Shown piece by piece: positions 37,338 to 45,311 of a DNA stretch of 64,000 nt. The notes beneath the pieces were generated by a model that was given only the letters and a program-made list of their open reading frames with translations, did no database searches and was not told the DNA's origin. Origin of the DNA: Candidatus Auribacterota bacterium (lineage in GTDB: Bacteria; Auribacterota; JAFGBW01; JAFGJP01); contig JAGLFH010000052.1 in the NCBI GenBank assembly GCA_023144635.1, positions 1 to 64,000 on the forward strand, given 5' to 3'. Both the position numbers and the translations under genes were made by a program. How positions within the stretch are numbered: the stretch's first letter is position 1; each line of letters begins with the position of its first letter.

Positions 37338-37382
37338 TTTCCCTTCGACTGTGCTCAGGACAGGCGTGGTTTCGTGTCCCTG
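37338..37382 (+). repeat. left copy of a perfect 45-bp inverted repeat
   Basis: The 45 bases containing CCCTTCGACTGTGCTCAGGA and CAGGCGTGGTTTCGTGTCCC are exactly reverse-complementary to 40258-40302. The core is a member of the chromosome's CCTTCG...CTCAGGA repeat family, but here extended to 45 identical bases. Confidence 0.85.
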
Positions 37383-37399
37383 TTTTATTCCTATGTAGC

Positions 37400-37455
37400 T
37401 TGACATAAAGCCTTAAAGTAAGTTATACTATAGTAAGAAAACTTACAGTAAGGAG
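37400..37455 (+). promoter_or_regulatory. promoter, operator-like repeats and ribosome site of the AbrB/RelE pair
   Basis: TTGACA (37400-37405) and TATACT (37424-37429) are 18 bases apart. GTAAGTT (37418-37424) and AACTTAC (37440-37446) form an inverted repeat overlapping the -10 and flanking a small ACTATAGT palindrome (37427-37434). AAGGAG (37450-37455) lies six bases before the ATG. Autoregulation by the antitoxin, alone or with toxin, is the expected reading. Confidence 0.6.
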
Positions 37456-37461
37456 ATAAAT

Positions 37462-37734
37462 ATGATCATTAAGCTTAGCAGTAAACATCAGATTACTATT
37501 CCTAAGTCGATTGCTGAGGCTTTTCGCTTAAGGAAAGGAGACGTTTTTGATATAAAAGTACAAGGGAATAAGATCGTTATGGTTCCTAAAGAGATGATTT
37601 TGGAGGATAAATATCCGCAGTCTGATTTAAAAGGTGCAGAAAATACTCTTTCTATGGGAATTCCTGATGAAGAGATATCTTTTAATTCAGGGAAAGATAT
37701 GAAAGATTTTCTTAAAAAAAAGGTTAAAAAGTGA
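37462..37734 (+). CDS. AbrB/MazE-type antitoxin
   Basis: The 90-residue protein has an N-terminal SpoVT/AbrB swapped-hairpin DNA-binding domain (IIKLSSKHQITIPKSIAEAF...GDVFDIKVQGNKIVMVPKE across residues 2-44) and a flexible acidic C-terminus that would wrap the toxin. It overlaps the next gene by four bases (GTGA), so the two are translationally coupled. It probably represses the promoter just upstream. Confidence 0.85.
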   Translation: MIIKLSSKHQITIPKSIAEAFRLRKGDVFDIKVQGNKIVMVPKEMILEDKYPQSDLKGAENTLSMGIPDEEISFNSGKDMKDFLKKKVKK

Positions 37735-38087
37735 AGTATATTCTTCTTAAGTCTTTTGTGAAGAAATTTGACTTTTATAAAAGACCTGAACAAGAAGCAA
37801 TAATTTCTAAAATAGAAGATATAAAAAACTATTTGGAAAATAACAAAGCTCCATATGGTCTTCGAATTAAAAAATTGTCATCAAAAATATTTGAGGCAAG
37901 AATAAATATTCATCTTCGTATTGCTTTTTTTAGAGACAAGGGAGTTGTGAAGCTTTTTTGTTTAGGTAATCACGATGATATTAAGCGTTGTCTTAAAAGA
38001 TTAAAACAACTTTTAAAAGTAAAAACTGGAGAAGTAAAAGATTTGCCACAGAGAGCACAGAGTTCACAGAGGGGTTGGAGAAGTTAA
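37731..38087 (+). CDS. RelE/ParE-superfamily toxin
   Basis: A GTG start overlapping the antitoxin stop gives 118 residues. The core, FVKKFDFYKRPEQEAIISKI, LRIKKLSSKIFEARINIHLR and RIAFFRDKGVVKLFCLGNHDDIKR (read in parts), matches the RelE/ParE fold of ribosome-dependent mRNA endonucleases or gyrase poisons. The last 20 or so residues (LPQRAQSSQRGW) are encoded by a 'ccacagagagcacagag' intergenic repeat that has replaced the original end. Which RelE activity it has is not visible. Confidence 0.75.
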   Translation: MKYILLKSFVKKFDFYKRPEQEAIISKIEDIKNYLENNKAPYGLRIKKLSSKIFEARINIHLRIAFFRDKGVVKLFCLGNHDDIKRCLKRLKQLLKVKTGEVKDLPQRAQSSQRGWRS

Positions 38088-38240
38088 AGTGTTCAAGGAG
38101 CTTTAAGCAAAAGCTTAAAGCGAATAGTTATAAAATTTATCACGGAACAAAAAGAAAAAAAGAGGAAACAAACTTAAGTTGTAAAGTCACCTCCGTCCCA
38201 CTAGTGGAAATATCGTAGTGATTAAAAAAGGAGTGAATAT

Positions 38241-39011
38241 TTGAAGATAAAAAGAAAACATAAACTGACATTAACTATATTGCTGTTGTTAATATTTCTT
38301 CCATTTGTTTTAGAAAAAAAAGAGAATAGGAAAAGTATAAAGGAAGTAATAAAGGATTTATCTAGTACTCAAAATGATAAGAGAGGACGTTCTATAGCAT
38401 ATCTTATTAATGCAAAGCCATCGGCAACAGTTTTAATGATTAAAGCTTTAGATGAAAATCATGTTAAAGAAAGAACAAAAATTGATATTCTTCAAATATT
38501 AGAAAAAAGAGTAAATGTAAAAATATCTGATAAGTTATTAGCATATTTGAATGATGAAAATTGGAAGATAAGATTTTTTGCAATTAAGGTTTTAAAAGCT
38601 CATTATGAACCATACTTATTGAATGAGTTATTAAATAGATGGAAGAATGAAAATAAAAAAGCAAATTTAATAGAATTAGCATACACTATTTGTCAAATAG
38701 AGAAAACTGAAAATGTTTTAGATACTTTAGAAAAAACGTTTGATGATACTCAAGATAAAAATAAAAGAGCATTGTCGGCGTTAGTTATATATGAACTTAC
38801 AGAAAATGAAGAATATAGTGACTTTTTGCTAGAAGTATTAAAAAACGGAGAATCTATAGCAGATAATATAATCATAGCAGCCTATTATTTATATTTTTAT
38901 GATTTTAAAAACAGTTCAAGATTGTTTGATCAAATTTTCAGTGACTTGGATGAAGATGTTAAAAATAAATTTCAAAAAAAATATGGTAGTGGAAAAGAGG
39001 GACGGAGTTAA
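38241..39011 (+). CDS. hypothetical exported HEAT-like repeat protein
   Basis: The start is a TTG eight bases after AAGGAG; a nearby GTG is closed by a stop. The 256-residue product opens with a signal anchor (LTLTILLLLIFLPFVL) and is otherwise all-helical, with repeated helix pairs such as LAYLNDENWKIRFFAIKVLKA read near 95-115, typical of HEAT/armadillo-like solenoids. Codon use is very AT-rich. It lies between a toxin-antitoxin pair and a nuclease inside the 45-bp inverted repeats. Function unknown. Confidence 0.6.
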   Translation: MKIKRKHKLTLTILLLLIFLPFVLEKKENRKSIKEVIKDLSSTQNDKRGRSIAYLINAKPSATVLMIKALDENHVKERTKIDILQILEKRVNVKISDKLLAYLNDENWKIRFFAIKVLKAHYEPYLLNELLNRWKNENKKANLIELAYTICQIEKTENVLDTLEKTFDDTQDKNKRALSALVIYELTENEEYSDFLLEVLKNGESIADNIIIAAYYLYFYDFKNSSRLFDQIFSDLDEDVKNKFQKKYGSGKEGRS

Positions 39012-39094
39012 CTAATTAACTTATTGTAATATATATTCATGCCAAGGCATATATTGGCCTCCGTACCTCTAAGATGTATACAATTTATTTTCTA

Positions 39095-40111
39095 TCAATC
39101 AAAACTTAATGGTGTTGCCAGCCCTTTATCAAGCATTTCTTGATTTAAGAAATATCCTTTTTCCATAACTATTTTAGGGTCATCTTCATTTGGCAAATAA
39201 TAAATATCTGTTAAATATCTCCCAAATTTTCCTTTCCAGTAACTTTTAATAATTACAAATTTTAAACCTTTTAAAACAGTCTTTACATATTCAAAAGCAT
39301 TTTTACCTTTTGTTGTTCCGAGTGGTTCAGCTTCTATTCCCATAAATCTTAAATTTTGCCGTGTCCATGTATTGAATCCAAGATCAATTTGAAACCAGAT
39401 CGTGTCACCATCAATTATTTTGTCTACATAAGCAATATAAGCATACATATATTGTTTTTTAACGTTTGATGGTTTGTATGAATATGTTTCCTCAGATTTA
39501 ATTGATTCAGCAAACATGCCTTTGAAAGTTTTTAAATTTGTTTCTCGAAATATATTAAACCCGCAATCGATCAAGTAATTTTTGGAAAATTGGGTTTTGA
39601 ACATTTGATAATGATAAAGTTTTCCACGTGTGGTTTTAAGTTTTGTGGACCCTTTAATTTGAGTTTTCTTGGTCCCGGGCGGAAACCATGTTTTGAAATC
39701 TTTTACAAGTACTGCAAGGTTGCGGTTGGAAAGTTTTTCGGCGGAAACTTTTTGTTCAAGTTCTTTTCTTGTTTTTTTATCTTTTACGTATGCAAGAAGT
39801 CTGTAATGAGACCATTTCAAAGTGTTGGATGCTTTTAATACAGGATAAGTTTTATAAAAAGCAGTCATTTGATATAGAAGCGTTTCTGTAATGTTTAGAT
39901 CTGTAGATAAATTCTTATATATTTGTTTTCCGAAATCAGCTTGAACTTTGTTTTTAAGAAAATGATCGTGGATCATTTTTCCTATATTCCAATAAGTAAT
40001 GATCTTTTCTTTGTCGTATGCTCTTTGAGCCTGCAAAAGACCTTTGGTCATTTCCTTCTTTAATTTTGAAACAAGGTTTGAATATGAATTGTTTGAAATG
40101 GTTTTTTTCAT
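39095..40111 (-). CDS. DUF1016 N-terminal domain fused to a staphylococcal-type nuclease domain
   Basis: The 338-residue protein has two parts. Residues about 10-150 match the N-terminal DUF1016 (YhcG-like) module: QRAYDKEKIITYWNIGKMIH, ADFGKQIYKNLSTDLN and NTLKWSHYRLLAYV. Residues about 215-338 resemble an SNase/thermonuclease domain, with VDKIIDGDTIWFQIDLG, LRFMGIEAEPLGT (Arg and acid at the calcium/phosphate site) and GRYLTDIYY with the second Arg. In ordinary YhcG proteins the second half is a PD-(D/E)XK nuclease. Here it appears to be swapped for an SNase fold. DUF1016 proteins often travel with defence or restriction loci. No methyltransferase or partner lies next to it. Confidence 0.75.
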   Translation of the reverse strand: MKKTISNNSYSNLVSKLKKEMTKGLLQAQRAYDKEKIITYWNIGKMIHDHFLKNKVQADFGKQIYKNLSTDLNITETLLYQMTAFYKTYPVLKASNTLKWSHYRLLAYVKDKKTRKELEQKVSAEKLSNRNLAVLVKDFKTWFPPGTKKTQIKGSTKLKTTRGKLYHYQMFKTQFSKNYLIDCGFNIFRETNLKTFKGMFAESIKSEETYSYKPSNVKKQYMYAYIAYVDKIIDGDTIWFQIDLGFNTWTRQNLRFMGIEAEPLGTTKGKNAFEYVKTVLKGLKFVIIKSYWKGKFGRYLTDIYYLPNEDDPKIVMEKGYFLNQEMLDKGLATPLSFD

Positions 40112-40929
40112 TGTGACTATTATACGGGAAAAGTAATTTTTATTAAATCATATTTACACACTGTGTGTAAATATAGTGAGGACAGAGAAAAAGATAAAAG
40201 AAAGTTTAGCCACAGATATACACAGATAAACACAGATGGTGGGGGGGGGCGAAAAAGCAGGGACACGAAACCACGCCTGTCCTGAGCACAGTCGAAGGGA
40301 AAGTAAAAATAAAAACACGAAACAAAAAGAAAGAAAAAGGGGAAGAGGGTTTCCTCCCAACAAGATGGCGGACAAGTAAGCCGCTCCTTCGACTATGCTC
40401 AGGACAGGGAAGATACGCGAAGAAAAAAAACATAAAAGAAAGAATATAGTAAAGAAACCGATAGGCGATGGATGACCGCTTTGCTAGGACGAAGGACGAA
40501 AAAGCGAAAAATAAAATATTCTTTTACGTTTACACGGGCGGACGCAAGGCCCGCCCCTACATACGTTTTCTTTTTATTTTCTCTGTGTTCTCTGTGGCAA
40601 ATATTTTTCGTTTTATTTGTTACGGGGTTTGCTTAAATACCTGAGACCTTTTGTCACCTCGCAGGAAGGCGACTGCGCGCCCACCTACAAGGTGAGGCTA
40701 GATAAAACCATCGAAGATTCGCCTTTGGATAACAGATGGGGCATGAATTCTATGTGGTTTAGGACGTTTTTAAATTAGTGTCCTTCGTGTAATTAGTGGT
40801 TAATTCTGTTTTTTTCTTACTTCGCGTATCTTAGCGGCTAGATTGTATTCTTTTTCTGTTCTCAGAAAATGCATAGGCAAGTATTAAGAATATAATAAGT
40901 CCTAGAAAACTAATAAAAGTATTCATCTT
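40112..40929. repeat. 818-bp repeat-rich intergenic region
   Basis: No gene is supported. It contains the right 45-bp inverted repeat (40258-40302), a run of nine G (40241-40249), 'ccacagatatacacagataaac' strings (40210-40236), another CCTTCGACTATGCTCAGGAC copy (40386-40405), the TACACGGGCGG...CCGCCCCTAC hairpin (40531-40566), 'ttctctgtggc' strings (about 40580-40600) and 'ttcgcgtatcttagcggct' near 40824. Several repeat families therefore accumulate here. Confidence 0.65.
40258..40302 (-). repeat. right copy of the perfect 45-bp inverted repeat
   Basis: Exact reverse complement of 37338-37382. The two copies enclose 2,875 bases holding the AbrB/RelE pair, the HEAT-like gene and the DUF1016-SNase gene. 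Confidence 0.85.
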
Positions 40930-41394
40930 TTAAGAATTTGCTGCCAGCTCGCAAAGTTCATCTACGCTTAATATTTTATCAATATTCATTAAAAGAATTA
41001 CCCTATCCTCTATCTTTATAACACCTTTTAAATAATTAATATCAACTGTTGCTATTGTTTGAGGAACAGGATGTATTTGATCATCAGATACTTTAAGCAC
41101 CTCACCTACGGAATCAACTTGTAATCCTAATATTCGCTCGCTAAGGTTTACTATAATTATTTTTCTTTTTTTTAAATTAATAGATGTGTTGTCGATCTTT
41201 AAGCGTTTGGCAAGGTCTATTATAGCTACTATTTCATCTCTTAACTGAACGATACCTTCAACAAAATCAGGGGACTTTGGTACTTGAACAATCTCTCTTA
41301 ACTTAATTATTTCTTTAATATATGAGATATCAACTGCATATTCAATATTGCAAAGCGAAAAAACAATAAAATTTTTATTTATAGATTCTTCCAT
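40930..41394 (-). CDS. cheW: CheW-type chemotaxis coupling protein
   Basis: The 154-residue adaptor links chemoreceptors to the CheA kinase. It matches the CheW fold throughout: FSLCNIEYAVDISYIKEII, VPKSPDFVEGIVQLRDEIVAIIDLAKRL (the conserved G-x-x-x-x-R segment) and LQVDSVGEVLKVSDDQI. It is a single-domain CheW of normal length, without a receiver. It stands alone upstream of, and divergent from, the flagellar operon; no other che gene is in the window. Confidence 0.9.
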   Translation of the reverse strand: MEESINKNFIVFSLCNIEYAVDISYIKEIIKLREIVQVPKSPDFVEGIVQLRDEIVAIIDLAKRLKIDNTSINLKKRKIIIVNLSERILGLQVDSVGEVLKVSDDQIHPVPQTIATVDINYLKGVIKIEDRVILLMNIDKILSVDELCELAANS

Positions 41395-41953
41395 AATAAA
41401 GTTCTTTAACTTTTCACATAATAAACTTTGCTTGTCTTAAAGAGCAAGATAAATATTTAAAGTTTATTAATGTATAGAAGTTAAAAAAACAACAATTTCA
41501 CCACGAAGGACACGAAGAGCACGAAGTGAGATTTGATATATTATCAAATCAAGTAATTAAAACAAAAAGGAGTATCCTTTAACTTGCAATAGCCTCTTTC
41601 TGTTAAATATATATAAATGAAGTTAGATTATGCTTATAGAGTTGATGTTTACATTGAAAATAAATTTTAAAAGATATGTTTTACAAAAATCTTCGTGTCC
41701 TTCGTGCTCGTGCTGGAAGTCTTCTGAAGGAGGATGGTGAAGTGTAAGTCAGTTGCTGGAAGCGGCCTAACCTGAATATTTCACAAGCTAGTTTATAAAG
41801 GACTTTAATTACGTGTAATAGGAACAAAAATGCCTTGTCTTGCGGAAAGAATTACCTCTTTATTTTCATTCTCAAAGATCTTTTAAAAAAATCTTGTTTT
41901 GTAAATCTCTGAAATCCAATGAGTAAACAAACGATAAATTTAAAATTATTTTG
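41395..41953. other. intergenic region between cheW and flgF
   Basis: No gene is evident. CCACGAAGGACACGAAGAGC (41502-41521) and CTTCGTGTCCTTCGTGCTCG (41690-41709) are an imperfect inverted pair of a repeat also seen in part at 18100-18130. CCTAACCTGAATATTTCACA at 41766-41785 matches a minus-strand sequence at 4571-4590. The rest is AT-rich. Confidence 0.5.
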
Positions 41954-41970
41954 TGGCATAGGCATTGCAC
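41954..41970 (+). promoter_or_regulatory. sigma54-type promoter of the flgF operon
   Basis: TGGCATAGGCATTGCAC has GG and GC dinucleotides exactly ten bases apart, matching the TGGCAC-N5-TTGCA consensus at all key positions. Transcription would start near 41980, 29 bases before flgF. Basal-body and hook genes are sigma54-dependent in many diderms. Confidence 0.75.
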
Positions 41971-42008
41971 TTTAGCGATGACAACTGAATTTTTAAACGG
42001 GAGGAAAA

Positions 42009-42782
42009 ATGGATTCAGGCCTTTTTTCAGCAGCTAGTGGCATGATCGCGAGGACTCTTATTCAAGATGTCGTCGGAAGAAATATTGCCAATGCCAGTAC
42101 TACAGGATACAAACGGGAAAGAGTTATTAACGCTGATTTTGCAAATGTACTTACAAAAACACGTGCACTCCATCCTGAATTAAGAATGAAATCAGGAACG
42201 TATATAAGTGATATTGTTACTGATTTTTCACAAGGAAAGATCCATGAGACAGGAAGACCTTTAGACCTTTCAATTGATGGCAAAGGTTTTTTTGTTGTAC
42301 AGGGTCCTAATAATGAGCCTTATTATACGCGTGATGGTTCATTTCAAATAGGTAGCAATGGGCAATTGGTAACTAAAGAAGGTTTGCCTGTTTTAGGTAC
42401 AGACGGCCCGATAGTATTACCCGGTGATACAGCAACGACATCATTGGATAAAGCTTTAAGTATATCAGAAGATGGGTCAGTTTATACATTTGCAGGAGAT
42501 CCGCCTGTTAAACAGCTTGTAGGCCGTCTAAAAATCGTTGCTTTTGAACAGGAAAATTCTCTTGAAAGGCTTGGAGCAGGATTTTACGCAGATTTTAACG
42601 GTTCTGCCGGATCAATACAGGCTACAGGGTTAATACGCCAAAATACACTTGAAAAACCAAATTTTGATATTGTTCAGAGCATGGTGGAAATGCTCAAAAA
42701 TCATAGATATTATGAGACAGGCCAAAAGGTCATTTCAACAATAGATCAATCTTTTAAATCACTTTTTAGTGTTGTTGGTTAA
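42009..42782 (+). CDS. flgF: flagellar proximal-rod protein FlgF (FlgF/FlgG family)
   Basis: The 257-residue rod protein has the N-terminal SGLFSAASGMIARTLIQDVV and NIANASTTGYKRERV segments, a central beta domain with DGKGFFVVQGPNNEPYYTRDG, and a C-terminal NFDIVQSMVEMLKNHRYYETGQKVI coiled-coil part, read in pieces. The adjacent FlgG is the closer match to that family, so this first copy is taken as FlgF. GGGAGGAAAA precedes the ATG. It is first gene of the sigma54-type flg operon. Confidence 0.88.
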   Translation: MDSGLFSAASGMIARTLIQDVVGRNIANASTTGYKRERVINADFANVLTKTRALHPELRMKSGTYISDIVTDFSQGKIHETGRPLDLSIDGKGFFVVQGPNNEPYYTRDGSFQIGSNGQLVTKEGLPVLGTDGPIVLPGDTATTSLDKALSISEDGSVYTFAGDPPVKQLVGRLKIVAFEQENSLERLGAGFYADFNGSAGSIQATGLIRQNTLEKPNFDIVQSMVEMLKNHRYYETGQKVISTIDQSFKSLFSVVG

Positions 42783-42797
42783 TATGAGGAGGATGGT

Positions 42798-43580
42798 ATG
42801 ATAAGATCACTTTTTAGCGCTTCTACAGGAATGCATGCACAGCAATTATTAGTAGATACCATAGCAAATAATTTATCTAATGCTAATACAACAGGCTTTA
42901 AAAAAAGCAGGGTAGATTTTCAGGACATTCTTTATCAAAAAATGCGTTCGGCCGGTGCTGAAAATGTTGCTGGTTCACAGATCCCATCAGGTATTGAAGT
43001 AGGTCTGGGTGCAAAACCAGTATCAATTGCAAAGGTCTTTACTCAGGGTGCTCTTGTAAGAACAGACAATCCTTTAGATGTATCCATAGAAGGCGATGGT
43101 TTTTTGCAAGTACTTCTTCCTGACGGGACATCGGCGTATACAAGAGATGGTGCAATAAAGTTAGATGCAAACGGAACGTTTGTAAATGCAGACGGTCTTA
43201 TTTTTCAGCCGACTATAACAGTTCCGGCTACAACTGTTGAACTTACTATTGGTCAGGATGGAACGGTTACTGCTGTTGATCAAAATGGTCTGGGTACAAA
43301 TGCAGGACAGCTTTCGCTTTCAAGATTCCTTAATCCGGTGGGGCTAACAAATCTAGGTAAAAACCTGTATCAGGAAACAGTGGCTTCCGGAACAGCTACA
43401 ACAGGAACACCGGGGCAGGGCGGTCTTGGAACTCTTTCACAGGGATTTATTGAACTTTCTAACATACAGCTTGTTGAAGAACTTGTAAACCTTATCATAG
43501 CTCAGCGTGCATACGAAGTTAACAGTAAAGTTATTCAGGCATCAGATCAGATGTTACAGGTCGCAAACAGGATAAGATAA
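42798..43580 (+). CDS. flgG: flagellar distal-rod protein FlgG
   Basis: The 260-residue distal rod subunit has the start RSLFSASTGMHAQQLLVDTI, the NLSNANTTGFKKSRVDFQD motif and the C-terminal GFIELSNIQLVEELVNLIIA with QRAYEVNSKVIQASDQML. Length and motifs are textbook. It begins 15 bases after flgF with GAGGAGG as ribosome site, in a tightly packed operon. Confidence 0.95.
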   Translation: MIRSLFSASTGMHAQQLLVDTIANNLSNANTTGFKKSRVDFQDILYQKMRSAGAENVAGSQIPSGIEVGLGAKPVSIAKVFTQGALVRTDNPLDVSIEGDGFLQVLLPDGTSAYTRDGAIKLDANGTFVNADGLIFQPTITVPATTVELTIGQDGTVTAVDQNGLGTNAGQLSLSRFLNPVGLTNLGKNLYQETVASGTATTGTPGQGGLGTLSQGFIELSNIQLVEELVNLIIAQRAYEVNSKVIQASDQMLQVANRIR

Positions 43581-43595
43581 TAATCAGGTGATAAT

Positions 43596-44573
43596 ATGAG
43601 AACAAAAATAGTTTTACTTTCTTTAGTGATCATTTTTGGGATTTTTGCTTCACCTCTTTTTGCTGTGGAAGAAAGGCAGGCTCATCTTGAATTTTTAAAT
43701 ACACCATGTATTAATGGCAACACCATAGAGCTGAGAGAAATATGTGAAGTGAAAAGTGAAGATCCATATTTTCTTGAAGTATTAAGGTCTATAACTGTGA
43801 CGAGTACACCTGTGCCAGGAAAAGAGAAGACCATAACAAAATTTGAGGTGCTTGCAAGTCTAAAAAAAGCAGGGTTTTCTGCATGGGATGTTAAGTTCAC
43901 AGGTAAGGTGCGGACAAAGTTCAGTTTTAATTCTCAAGAGATATCTTCTGAAAACATTATTGCCTCTGCAAAAGAATATATATTGAATGAATCCGGATAT
44001 GATAAAGAAAACATTATTTTTGAAATACTAAATCATCCTCATGATCTTTTGGTCCCGAAAGGAAGAACTTATTTTGAAGTATATCCATTATCTTCATCAG
44101 CTATGGTGGGTAATGTTTTTTTATCAGTAAATGTAATAGTAGATAAAAAAATTATTGAAACTGTACCTGTGACTATAAAAGTAAGGGCTTTTAAAGATGT
44201 TCTTGTATCAAGAAAGACTTTAACAAGAGGACAAACCATTAGATCGTCACATTTTGAAATGCGTAGAAGAGAAATAACACGGTGCCGCAAAGAGATCATA
44301 GAGAATTTTGATGATATTTCAAAAATGGTACCTAAAAGATCTATCCGCTCCCAGCAGATCATATCCGCTGATATGTTTGAATATCCGGACCTGATAAAAA
44401 AAGGTGAAATTGTAAAGATAATTCTTAAAAGCGGATCATTGACGATTACTACCAAAGGAATTGCTCTTAATAATGGCAGACACGGAGATATGATACGAAT
44501 AAAGAACATTGATACCAAACGGATCATAAATGCTGTTGTGGCTGGAAAAAGTTCGGCAAGGCTGAGTATTTAA
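43596..44573 (+). CDS. flgA: P-ring assembly chaperone FlgA
   Basis: The 325-residue protein is exported by a signal peptide (residues 1-24, ending SPLFA) and helps FlgI form the periplasmic P-ring. The C-terminal half has the SAF-like FlgA core: SRKTLTRGQTIRSSHFEMRR, VPKRSIRSQQIISADM and GDMIRIKN. It is longer than E. coli FlgA (219) because of an N-terminal extension. It is placed just before flgH and flgI, as usual. Confidence 0.88.
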   Translation: MRTKIVLLSLVIIFGIFASPLFAVEERQAHLEFLNTPCINGNTIELREICEVKSEDPYFLEVLRSITVTSTPVPGKEKTITKFEVLASLKKAGFSAWDVKFTGKVRTKFSFNSQEISSENIIASAKEYILNESGYDKENIIFEILNHPHDLLVPKGRTYFEVYPLSSSAMVGNVFLSVNVIVDKKIIETVPVTIKVRAFKDVLVSRKTLTRGQTIRSSHFEMRRREITRCRKEIIENFDDISKMVPKRSIRSQQIISADMFEYPDLIKKGEIVKIILKSGSLTITTKGIALNNGRHGDMIRIKNIDTKRIINAVVAGKSSARLSI

Positions 44574-44589
44574 TATTGGAGGTTTTATA

Positions 44590-45294
44590 ATGTTTGAACA
44601 CATATTAATAAAAATAATTCATTTTTCTCTTGTTGTTCTCCTTCTTGCTTTATGTTCTGTATCAAATCCATCTCGAGCAAATGCTGAATCTTTATGGAAA
44701 AAATCAAAAAAAGAGACAAGTAGAATGCTTTTTACAGATACAAAAGCCTCACACATTGGAGATATAGTAACAATATTAATCTCAGAAGGAACGAAATCAG
44801 AATACAAAAACGAAGCTGAAAATAAAAAGAAATCATCGGTATTAAGTACTGTTACAAGTCTTATTTTCCCTGCTGCTGCATCGCCAGCGAGTTCTGATGA
44901 GCTTAATAATAGTAAGCGCTACACAGGATCGCGCGTAGGTATGCATAATGGAACACTTCCTTCCTCAAAGTGGAGCGGGGACCAAAGCTTTAAAGGTAAT
45001 GGCAGCTCAAAGAACGAAAGCACAGTTGAAGCAAGAATAGCGGCACGCGTGATAGCTGTTTTGCCTAATGAGAATCTTCTTTTGGAAGGGAAAAGAAGCG
45101 TTATGGTGGGAGAGGAAGAGGAAATAATAATTTTATCAGGTATTGTAAGAAAAGAAGATATAACTCCGCTAAATACTGTGGAATCTCAATACCTTGCTGA
45201 TGCAAAAATAAAAATACAGGGAAAAGGGCCTGCTGCTATTTCTCAGAAAAAAGGTGTACTTACAAAAGTCTGGGAATTTTTGGGGATCTATTGA
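44590..45294 (+). CDS. flgH: flagellar L-ring protein FlgH
   Basis: The 234-residue subunit of the outer-membrane L-ring shows LFTDTKASHIGDIVTILISE, NGSSKNESTVEARIAARV, NENLLLEGKRSVMVGEEEE and IILSGIVRKEDITPLNTVES (each read separately). The N-terminal hydrophobic stretch LVVLLLALCSV has a Cys, but the residue before it is Leu rather than G/A/S, so the usual FlgH lipobox is not canonical. Its presence implies an outer membrane. The four-base overlap with an upstream flgI ATG is discounted because flgI is better started later. Confidence 0.93.
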   Translation: MFEHILIKIIHFSLVVLLLALCSVSNPSRANAESLWKKSKKETSRMLFTDTKASHIGDIVTILISEGTKSEYKNEAENKKKSSVLSTVTSLIFPAAASPASSDELNNSKRYTGSRVGMHNGTLPSSKWSGDQSFKGNGSSKNESTVEARIAARVIAVLPNENLLLEGKRSVMVGEEEEIIILSGIVRKEDITPLNTVESQYLADAKIKIQGKGPAAISQKKGVLTKVWEFLGIY

Positions 45295-45311
45295 GGGAGG
45301 TAATAAAAAAA

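Noticed and set aside
40206..40433. Small minus-strand frames in the 40.2-40.4 kb repeat region
   Set aside because: They are translated repeat DNA (low complexity, overlapping frames) without any protein-like conservation.
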